Source of the DNA: UBA7985 sp965661545
Lineage (GTDB): Bacteria; Pseudomonadota; Alphaproteobacteria; UBA7985
NCBI GenBank assembly: GCA_965661545.1
Contig: CBFIEF010000031.1
Location: forward strand, 1-32,287
DNA: 32,287 bases
Direction of reading: 5' to 3'
Shown: piece by piece, positions 7,520-15,400 of the stretch
How the letters are laid out: the number at the start of each line of letters is the position of its first letter
How positions within the stretch are numbered: the first letter of the stretch is position 1
Translations under genes and position numbers: made by a program
The notes under the pieces: model-generated
Database searches by the model: none
What the model was told of the DNA's origin: nothing
Seen by the model: only the letters and a program-made list of their open reading frames with translations

Positions 7520-7765
7520 ATGTTAGTTGCGTTTGATCAACAGACTGCCAAAGACCAACGTTTATTCCGCCGCCGTGGCGAGACACAGCTCGGTTTCCAG
7601 ATGCTAAATCGGCTGTTAGAGACGGGGCGCGTGACATGGCGAAGAAAATGCAGCGCCATCATCCGCTCCCGCATGCTGCGCCATCAGCGCCAGATTCAAT
7701 CGACGGACCCGCATGGTCCTGTTACCGCGTTGCACGCCATCTACGCCCACAAACCAGTCCGCTGA
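7520..7765 (+). CDS. Possible small basic hypothetical protein (81 aa)
   Basis: The ATG is preceded by a very good ribosome-binding site (AAAGGAG, six bases away), which is the main reason to believe this frame. The product is rich in Arg and Gln (DQRLFRRRGETQLGFQMLNR) with no signal peptide, membrane segment or recognisable domain. The stop codon lies in the loop of a weak hairpin (CGCCC at 7744-7748 with GGGCG at 7766-7770) followed by five T, which would serve as a terminator. The reading could be accidental in its second half, where composition looks less protein-like. It may be a lineage-specific small protein. Confidence 0.45.
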   Translation: MLVAFDQQTAKDQRLFRRRGETQLGFQMLNRLLETGRVTWRRKCSAIIRSRMLRHQRQIQSTDPHGPVTALHAIYAHKPVR

Positions 7766-7827
7766 GGGCGTTTTTGGCACGGAGGCAGCCGTCAGTTGCC
7801 GCCCTTCGCGTTTTTTCCAGCCAAACC

Positions 7828-8679
7828 TTAGGCGAGCGGATCCTTGATCACGGCCATGGACTGCGCGCCCAAACCCGGACTGGAAAGCTCGATGGTATCA
7901 CCGGGGACAAGGAATTTTGGCGGCTTGAGCCCCATGCCGACCCCGGGAGGGGTGCCGGTACAGACAAGATCGCCGGGCTCGAGCGTCTGATAGAGCGATA
8001 GGTGTTCGATGATGCTCGGAATGTCGAAAATCATGGTTTCTGTCGTGCCGGACTGCCGGATTTCGCCATTCACGCTTGCCTGCAAAGGGTGGTTCTGCGG
8101 TGCCGGAATTTCGTCTTTGGTCAAGAGATACGGACCCGTCGGCCCAAAGGTGTCGAAAGATTTACCTTTGCTCCACAGGCCGCCACGATCCATCTGGAAT
8201 GTCCGTTCAGAGATGTCGTTGACCAGCGTATAGCCCGCAATGTGGTCCCATGCCGCCTCGCGGGTGATGTACCGCCCCGAGGTGCCAATAACAAAGGCAA
8301 ACTCGACTTCGTAATCAAGACGATCTGAGCCGCGCGGGTGCAGAATATCGTCGTTTGGCCCGCTGATGCAGGACGACGCTTTGTAGAACACAATTGGCTG
8401 CTCTGGGATCGGTAGACCGGCTTCTTCGGCGTGGTCGGCGTAGTTCAGGCCGATACCAATGAACTTACCGGGCCGGGGAATGGGCGCGCCCAAGCGAACA
8501 TCACGGGCAACCACTGGCAGCGATGCGGGATCTAGGGCCGCAAGCCGCGCCAAGCCCGAGGGCGAGAGGGCCTCGGCGTCGATGTCAGAGATGTGTTCTG
8601 ACAAATCACGAATGGTCCCATCCTGATCCAACAGGCCAGGCTTTTCCATGCCGATTTTTCCGTGACGCAGCAACTTCAT
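7828..8679 (-). CDS. Fumarylacetoacetate hydrolase family protein
   Basis: This 283-residue protein has an FAH catalytic domain from about residue 70. The conserved entry GKFIGIGLNYADHAEEAGLP is followed by the acidic metal ligands E124 and E126 (LDYEVEFAFVIG) and D155 (GYTLVNDISERTFQ). WSKGKSFDTFGPTGPYL and LVCTGTPPGVGMG complete the signature. Members bind Mg2+ or Mn2+ and cleave or isomerise carbon-carbon bonds in oxo-acids: ureidoglycolate lyase-like, 2-hydroxyhepta-2,4-diene-1,7-dioate isomerase-like or acylpyruvase-like. Sequence alone does not separate these. There is no catabolic operon around it: it faces hemC divergently across 145 bases. Confidence 0.9.
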   Translation of the reverse strand: MKLLRHGKIGMEKPGLLDQDGTIRDLSEHISDIDAEALSPSGLARLAALDPASLPVVARDVRLGAPIPRPGKFIGIGLNYADHAEEAGLPIPEQPIVFYKASSCISGPNDDILHPRGSDRLDYEVEFAFVIGTSGRYITREAAWDHIAGYTLVNDISERTFQMDRGGLWSKGKSFDTFGPTGPYLLTKDEIPAPQNHPLQASVNGEIRQSGTTETMIFDIPSIIEHLSLYQTLEPGDLVCTGTPPGVGMGLKPPKFLVPGDTIELSSPGLGAQSMAVIKDPLA

Positions 8680-8824
8680 AGGTGCCGTACTCCCCCAAAA
8701 GGTTTTCAGTCAGTGTGTTTTGGAGCATGACAGTTTCGAGAATGGGTGTCACCAGTGATGCCGATGGCTTGCAGATGGGTGCAAGCTCCAATAAGAATAA
8801 ATCGCGTCAATTTTTTTCTAGTTT

Positions 8825-9748
8825 GTGGGGCTTGAGTTGAACAATTCTGATTTGAAGATCGGCACACGTGGATCTGTCTTGGCCTTGGCGCAAACGGACT
8901 GGGCTTTGGGCGAAATGAGACGGCTTGCCCCGGCGCGCAATATCGAGCGGGTCATCATCGAGACGCAGGGTGATAAGGATCAAACATCGTCCCTGTCGAG
9001 TTTTGGCGGGGTCGGGGTTTTTGTCGCTGAGCTCCAATCAGCAATCCTCGATGGCCGTGTTGATGCCGCCGTGCATTCATACAAAGACATGGCCAGCCGT
9101 CCGACCGATGGTCTGAAGCAATACTTTCCGCCCCGGGAAGCGGTTTGCGATGTGCTGGTTGGCTGTCCGCTGGATGAGTTGAGAGAAGGGGCAACCGTCG
9201 GTACAGGGAGCCCGCGCCGGGTCGCGCAGCTTCGGCGACGTCGCCCTGATTTGAACATCCAGGCCCTGCGCGGCAACATCACGACGCGCCTGTCAAAGCA
9301 GATGGACGGCACGTTTGACGCGGTGGTGTTGGCCAAGGCTGGACTGAAGCGCGCGCGCATGTTCGATCCGCTGCGAGACTTCGATCTGGACCCCATGGAT
9401 TTCACACCGGCAACTGGCCAAGGCCAATTGGCGCTGGAATGTCGCGAGACTGAAGAGCTGCCCACTGAAGAAGGCGTTCTGACCAGCGCGTTGGATCGTC
9501 GTTTGGCTGTGGTCGAGCGGTTTTTCGCGCAAGAGCTGGGCTTCGGCTGTCACACACCGGCGGCGGTTTGGGCGCGGGTCGAAGGCCGGCGGATTGCTGC
9601 GGTTATCGACGTGCTCAGCCACGATGGACACGAAAGCCTGAAAATCGAAGTGCCGGTTTCGCTGTCGCACAAGGATGGTGATTTACAGGCGGCTTTGGCG
9701 CAGGCTGAAGATCGCGGTATTCGCGCATTCTTGAAAGACATCATCTAA
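8825..9748 (+). CDS. hemC: Hydroxymethylbilane synthase (porphobilinogen deaminase), divergent type
   Basis: HemC joins four porphobilinogens into hydroxymethylbilane in the cytoplasm, a step of haem, sirohaem and chlorophyll synthesis. The 307-residue length is normal. Key residues are present: the IGTRGS start, the catalytic Asp in VHSYKDM (D88), GTGSPRR (R131, R132), LRGNITTRL, and the cysteine that carries the dipyrromethane cofactor (C242, FGCHTP). Unusual features are GGVGVFVAEL, where most proteobacterial enzymes have GGKGLF with a conserved lysine, and GTGSPRR rather than GTSSLRR. Both resemble actinobacterial HemC. The GTG at 8825 has no clear ribosome-binding site; a TTG at 8837 preceded by GGGG is an alternative start. 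No other haem gene is adjacent. Confidence 0.88.
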   Translation: MGLELNNSDLKIGTRGSVLALAQTDWALGEMRRLAPARNIERVIIETQGDKDQTSSLSSFGGVGVFVAELQSAILDGRVDAAVHSYKDMASRPTDGLKQYFPPREAVCDVLVGCPLDELREGATVGTGSPRRVAQLRRRRPDLNIQALRGNITTRLSKQMDGTFDAVVLAKAGLKRARMFDPLRDFDLDPMDFTPATGQGQLALECRETEELPTEEGVLTSALDRRLAVVERFFAQELGFGCHTPAAVWARVEGRRIAAVIDVLSHDGHESLKIEVPVSLSHKDGDLQAALAQAEDRGIRAFLKDII

Positions 9749-9765
9749 GGCCTGCCAACGCGGTT

Positions 9766-10344
9766 TTAAGCTGTAAAGCTGGCTTTTACCGTCACGAGAT
9801 ACTCGGCCAACCGTTGCCGTGCGCGCCAGAAATCTGCGGACAGGCCATACACCAGCATCTTACGCCGACCGCGATAGAAACTTTGCTCCAGCGTAAAACC
9901 CAGATCTTCGGCGAGGGCTTGGCTGGCTTTGTTGTCATCACTCAGTACGGCAACAATCCGTTCCAAACCACCGTCTTCGCGTAGGGCAAAATCGGTGATC
10001 TCGGTCACCGCTTCGCGTGCATAGCCTTGGCCTCGGGCCGCGGGCAAGAAGCTGTAGCGGATTGCCAACCCCAAACCATCAGGACGCAACATGATCCCGG
10101 CTTCACCGATAAAACGGTCTTCATCTCGGGTGAACACACCGAACATGCCAATGCCTTGGGTGGACCAAAAGGCATCAAAGGTCTTGAGCGTTTCAAGCGC
10201 GGCGTGGTGATCCTGCACCCCTTCAAGCATACGCTCCATCGCAGCCGCATCGCTGCGCAGAGGCATGACGGTGTCGATATCCGTCGGACCGAGCGCGCGC
10301 AGGTAGAGGCGAGGTGTGTTGAGCACGGGGCGTGAAGTCATCAT
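9766..10344 (-). CDS. GNAT family N-acetyltransferase (RimJ/RimL type)
   Basis: This 192-residue protein begins with LNTPRLYLRALGPTDID, the usual N-terminus of RimJ/RimL-like acetyltransferases. The acetyl-CoA-binding motif A is AIRYSFLPAARGQGYAREAV (R-G-x-G-x-A), and motif B follows with ASQALAEDLGFTLE. Such enzymes acetylate amino groups of ribosomal proteins, tRNA-linked or small-molecule substrates; which one is not evident. It converges on hemC with only 17 bases between the stops. It lies nine bases downstream of pbpC on the same strand, so it may be the last gene of that transcript. Confidence 0.87.
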   Translation of the reverse strand: MMTSRPVLNTPRLYLRALGPTDIDTVMPLRSDAAAMERMLEGVQDHHAALETLKTFDAFWSTQGIGMFGVFTRDEDRFIGEAGIMLRPDGLGLAIRYSFLPAARGQGYAREAVTEITDFALREDGGLERIVAVLSDDNKASQALAEDLGFTLEQSFYRGRRKMLVYGLSADFWRARQRLAEYLVTVKASFTA

Positions 10345-10353
10345 GAGATGTGC

Positions 10354-12432
10354 TTAGCGGCTCTGCGCCAAATTGCCAAACCCTGCTGTGATTTCCACCC
10401 TTGCAGAAACGCGGTTTCCGTCTTTGTCCAGCACCGCGAGATCGTAGAAACCGGGGCTGTTGGGCATCCATGTGATTTGGCGGCCAATGGCTTGGGAACG
10501 CGGCGTGCCATCGACGAAAAGTCGAAAGGGTCGCTGCCCACCGCTGAGCTTCAGAGCGACGCCCCCGCGTTCCCGAAGGGGCATGACTGCGCCGTCAGTG
10601 GGGAAAGTCAGGCGAAAGGGGTCGGTCTCGTCAGTCTGCAAGCCGGCATGATGTTGGAGCGCCAAAGGCGTTTCATCCAGAATGTAATCCAAACCGCCAG
10701 CGGGAAGCGTCAGTGGACGGGTGTCGTCTAGTTCCTCAAAGGCATGGAACAGCAACGGTGCGGCGTCGACCAGTCCCACGAGGGTCTCCGTCGGTTGGTT
10801 ATCCGGGCGGCCAATCCACGCGGCGATCACGTACTTTCCGTCATAACCCACCGCCCAAGCATCTCGGTTTCTGGCCGAAGTGCCGGTTTTGAAGGCGATG
10901 CGGGGTGTGTCGGCTTGGTTGAAGGTGTGCGGGCGCTGAACATCGCTGAGAATGGCGGTGATGTGACCTGCGGTCTGGCTGCGAATAAAGCGTGTCGGGC
11001 GGGTCTGGGCACAGGCCGCTGGTGTCTCGCACAGGGGGCGGATGCGGCCATCGGTGGCGAATGCTGTGTAGACTTGGGCCAGGTCTTCCATTGTCAAACT
11101 GACCCCACCGAGCATCAGCGATAGGCCGATGCTGCCCGGTTCCCCAATATTCGCAGGCGCCACGCCGACCCGCGTGAGGGCCTCCAGCGCACGTTCTGCG
11201 CCGTATTCGTTGAGGATAGCGATGGCGGGTGGGTTCAAGGACTGCTGCAGAGCCGCGTAAGCCTGCACACGGCCTTGACGGGTGTCGTGGAAGTTCTCGG
11301 GCTGATACCCGGCGAAGTTCCGCCGATCGTCTGGCAGCCACGTTCCCGGATGCGCTTGCCCGGCATCGAAGGCCAAGGCGTAAAGCGCAGGCTTGAGCGC
11401 GGAGCCCGGCGAGCGCAGGGCTTGGGTGAGGTCCAGTTTTGCCCCGGCGCGCTGCTCAAAATAACCCGAGGAACCAACCCGCGCCGTCACTGCGCCAGTT
11501 TCCGCATCAAGGACTAGCAAAGCGCCATTGATGCTGTTGTCATAGGTGCTGATGTGCCGATCCATCAGCCTTTCCAGCCGCCGCTGTGTCGGCCCGTGAA
11601 GCGTGGTTTCGATCTGTGCTGTCGGTTCGCTGGACCAGAAGCGTTCTGCCAGCGTTGGCGCGTAAAAGGGCATATCCAGACGCGCATCTGGGACCGGCTC
11701 CCGCTTGCCACGTACAGCCTGTTCCGCCGCGATAACACCCCGGAGCACCAGAACGTCGAGCACGCGGTTTCGCGCTGCTTCTGCTCGATCGGCGAACCGG
11801 TCGGGGCGGCGGCGCACAGGGCTTTGCGGCAGGGCAACCATTAGCGCGCTTTCTGCCCAAGTAAGGTCGGCGGGCTTCTTGCCAAAGTAGCGCCATGCCG
11901 CTGCGCCAGCGCCTTCGATGTTGCCGCCAAAGGGGGCTGTGGTCAGGTAGAGGTCGAGAATTTCTTCTTTGGTATAGCGACGCTCCAACTGCCACGCCCG
12001 CAGAATCTCCATGATTTTAGCACCCACGGTGCGGTTGGGGCGCGGTTCGAGCAAGCGGGCGGTTTGCATGGTCAGCGTGGACCCGCCCGAGACAAGGCGA
12101 CGGGCGCGCAAAGACGTAACAACCGCCCGCGCCATGCCCCGATAATCTACGCCATGGTGCCGATAGAAACGCTGGTCTTCAAACGCCAACAGCGCTTGGA
12201 CGTAGTGGCTGTCCACATCGGCGAGTTCAGTGGATAGTCGCCAATATCCCGCTGGCGAGATCCCCGCCCGCAGCAAGCGACCATCGACATCGGTCATGGT
12301 TGGGCTGAGGTCGTAAGCCCGCGCCATGGGGGGTGGGAACAGCCTGTCAGCCAGAGCTATTCCACCCAAAACCACCACCACGATCCAGAGTGGCGTCCAG
12401 TCCAAAAAGCGGCGGATCGCGGTCAAACCCAA
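10354..12432 (-). CDS. pbpC: Penicillin-binding protein 1C
   Basis: This bifunctional class A PBP of the 1C type has 692 residues. Order of parts: a membrane anchor (about residues 12-30), a family 51 glycosyltransferase with the catalytic Glu in FEDQRFYRHHGVD (E85) and GGSTLTMQTARLL, a transpeptidase with SxxK (S344-K347), SxN (S398-N400) and KTGT (K515), and a C-terminal BiPBP_C domain (about residues 600-690). It would polymerise and possibly crosslink peptidoglycan at the outer face of the inner membrane. It lies eight bases downstream of the alpha-2-macroglobulin gene, the same pairing as yfhM-pbpC of Escherichia coli, where the two are thought to detect or repair envelope breaches. Confidence 0.95.
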   Translation of the reverse strand: MGLTAIRRFLDWTPLWIVVVVLGGIALADRLFPPPMARAYDLSPTMTDVDGRLLRAGISPAGYWRLSTELADVDSHYVQALLAFEDQRFYRHHGVDYRGMARAVVTSLRARRLVSGGSTLTMQTARLLEPRPNRTVGAKIMEILRAWQLERRYTKEEILDLYLTTAPFGGNIEGAGAAAWRYFGKKPADLTWAESALMVALPQSPVRRRPDRFADRAEAARNRVLDVLVLRGVIAAEQAVRGKREPVPDARLDMPFYAPTLAERFWSSEPTAQIETTLHGPTQRRLERLMDRHISTYDNSINGALLVLDAETGAVTARVGSSGYFEQRAGAKLDLTQALRSPGSALKPALYALAFDAGQAHPGTWLPDDRRNFAGYQPENFHDTRQGRVQAYAALQQSLNPPAIAILNEYGAERALEALTRVGVAPANIGEPGSIGLSLMLGGVSLTMEDLAQVYTAFATDGRIRPLCETPAACAQTRPTRFIRSQTAGHITAILSDVQRPHTFNQADTPRIAFKTGTSARNRDAWAVGYDGKYVIAAWIGRPDNQPTETLVGLVDAAPLLFHAFEELDDTRPLTLPAGGLDYILDETPLALQHHAGLQTDETDPFRLTFPTDGAVMPLRERGGVALKLSGGQRPFRLFVDGTPRSQAIGRQITWMPNSPGFYDLAVLDKDGNRVSARVEITAGFGNLAQSR

Positions 12433-12440
12433 GGCCCCGC

Positions 12441-15400
12441 CTAGCGCAGTTGCTTGGCGGCAGAGCGCGCTCGGTTTTCGGGGATATACATCGCCTCGAT
12501 ATACGCACCCGGATGGGTGACGTGACCTGCCTGAGTGCGGCGCATCACGTAGTGCAGCGCAAAGTGCTCCTTTTGCCCCTTGAAGCCAAACATAACCCGA
12601 TCTGCCCGCGCCTCTGCGTACTCACCGCCCGTCTGCTGAAAGGCTTTCGTACCGTCCAACAGGCAAACACCAGCGACAAGTGTTGGCTCGCCGCTTTGGC
12701 AGGTACCAACCGGCCCGCCAGCGACAAGGACTGTGGTGGGCAAGCCTGTCTGCTCAACCTCAAACCCGGCTGGCAGCAGGTCGGCGAGCACGTAATCCAG
12801 CATTGTATCGTCAAAAACAGTCCCGATGAGGCTGACCAGAACACGCTGGCCCGGTGCTGGGTTCTCGACCGGTTGCAGTGTTTCCAGATCGACCATCAGA
12901 CGCTGTACGGTGGCCCCGGCGCTGAGAGCAGATGTTGTATCTCTCGGCGCACCAGCTTGCCACAATGAGACCAACAGCGGAGCGGACCCGGTGTTGGTGA
13001 CGCCGTGTGTACCGTCAAAGTCCGCTGCGGCAAGGCTCAGTCGTCCGGCATCGAAGCCGTTCAACCCGCCAATGACGTCAAAGGCAGCCTCACCCTGACC
13101 AAGGTGTTGAGCCAGACGCAGGGCCCAGGCTTTTTCTTGCGTTGTCAGCCAGTCATCTTGAAGGGCCAACGCAATGATGGGGAGATGGACGGTGAGATAC
13201 TGTTCAACAGCCTGATGGTCGAGCAATCCGCCCTCAGCCAGCAAAGCCAGCGCGGCAAGTTGGTCGCGCAAAGAAGTGCCGTAGTCTTCCAAATCATCCG
13301 ATGCACTGCCCGTTGCTGGTGCGTTCAGTGCATCCAGCAATGCATCGCGGTCCGACCGGTCGCCAACCGCCTCAGCCGCAACGGCGAGCGCAGCCTTGGC
13401 CATCACGTGACCGTCTTGTTCAAGCAGTTGATCGAACAGCAGGCGTTGCGCGGCTATGTTTGCGGCACCCGCTCGGGCCAGTACCGCGAGGCTGTAAGCT
13501 TCCGTGCGCGGCGTGATGCTGATGGCGTAGTACGGGTCGGAAACGCGCGCCAGATTGCGCTGAAGGTTTTCGATGAACTTGGGGCGGATAGCGGCGGCGG
13601 TTTCATATCCTTGATCTGCGGCGAGGCCAAGGATGTCGCTTGCATAGGCGTGCAGGAACATGTCCCCGCTTGACCCACGCGGCCACAAGCTGAAGAGGCC
13701 CGAGTAGCTCTGACGGTTAATCAGCGTGACAAAGGCATCATTCAGCTCTCGATCGCGCTGGACGTCGGAAAGCGTGAGATTCTGCCCCAGCAACAGCCCG
13801 GTTGCTCGCGATGTTGTTTGTTCAGAGCATCGGTAGGGGTAGGCGGCCAAGCTCTGTGCCAAGAAATCAGCGTTGATTTGGTTCAGGGGTGCGACGCTCA
13901 GTTCGATGCTTGAATCCAGAAGATCCGCCAGCAATGACGGATCGAGGGTCAGACTGTCGCCCGCCTCCACGACAAAGGCAGCACGGGTGATGTCGCGGGG
14001 GGCAATGGCCCGCACCTCGATCGGGAAGGACCGCGTGAGGGTCTCATCCTCCAGCGCTACGATCACTTCGATGCTGGTTGCGCCGGTGATTTCTTCGGCT
14101 TTGATCCGCAGAGGGATGGTCCGCTGCCCCTTTGCACTGAGGGTCAGCGACATGCGTTCGACGCCTTGCGCGAGCGTCAGGCCGTGGGCGGTCTTCAGCC
14201 GAATATCGGCAGTAAGATCGCGGTCTTGCGTGTTGCTCAGCAACAGTTTTACATCCACTTCATCGCTTGGCGCGAGGAAGCGAGGCAAGAAGAGATCAGC
14301 GACCACGGGATCACGGATCACCAGCAAATCACTCGCCGCGCCCATGCGTCCTTGATCGGTCCAGACCATGGTCATCAGGCGTCCACGCCCCACGTAGTCC
14401 GGCAGGTCAAACGCCAGTTCTGCGGTTCCGTCTGCGGTCAGAGGCACAATGGTGGATGACAGCGCCAAAGTTTCCTTAATCCGAGTTGTCAGCCCTTGGG
14501 CCAGTGAGAATTCGCTCGCATCGGCTGACGTGGCCCGCATGGCCATGGCAAAAGCGCCGTCATAGCCTTGTTGTAAGGTCGCCGCAGTGAGGCCTGCGGA
14601 CGCGATCATCGACGCGAACGTGTCTCGCAGATCGGCGGGCAGGGCGTAGGGCGCGAGGAAGTGTGCGGCGGGGTTGGGGGAGGCATAGTTCGTCATGCGC
14701 AAAACACCATCATCGACGATCCAAGCCAGCACAAAACCTGCCTCATCATCCTGCAATGCACCGACGGAGACGGGAACGCTCAGGGTTTCTCGAGGCCGGA
14801 TTTCGCCATCGGTTTGGGTCGCGACGTCGAGTAAAACGGGGCTTTGGTCAAATGCTACAAAGTGCGCACCGACGGCTCTGCTGGGCAGTTGATCAACACC
14901 AATTGCACCAGCGCTGTAAACCACAGGCAGAACCCACAGTCCCTCAACATCGCTCCAGTCGTTGGGGATGGTCAGGGAAAGCGTGTTGACGCCCGCCTCG
15001 AATGCGCCGAGGTCAAGCACAGTGGTTTCGGAACCGACCAGATACGCCACGCCAGAACCTGCGTGTGGGCTATCAATGACCAAGTCGATTGCGTCACTGG
15101 GGCGCGTGTTTGTGCTGCTGACTGTCACTCCAAGGCGGCTTGGTGCGCGATCCACTTGGGGCCGTGCGCGCCAGCCGGCGTCAAAGCGCAGCGAGGTCGC
15201 GCTGAGCCCGTTTTCGCTGACCAGCTCGACCCGGTAGGCCCCCCAATCAACGTTCAGGTCCAAGACGGTTTCGCCATCCAGCGACAGCGTGCCCTCGGAA
15301 ACTGGCAGGTCGATATAACTGCTTTCGTAGTTCCAGCGTCCGCCGTCGAAGTACCAGTTGTAGTCGTAGATTTCGCGGTAGAGGATCCATGTGGCGTCCG

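Noticed and set aside
8925..9670. Several long antisense and out-of-frame ORFs across hemC
   Set aside because: High-GC shadow frames; the in-frame hemC motifs explain the sequence.
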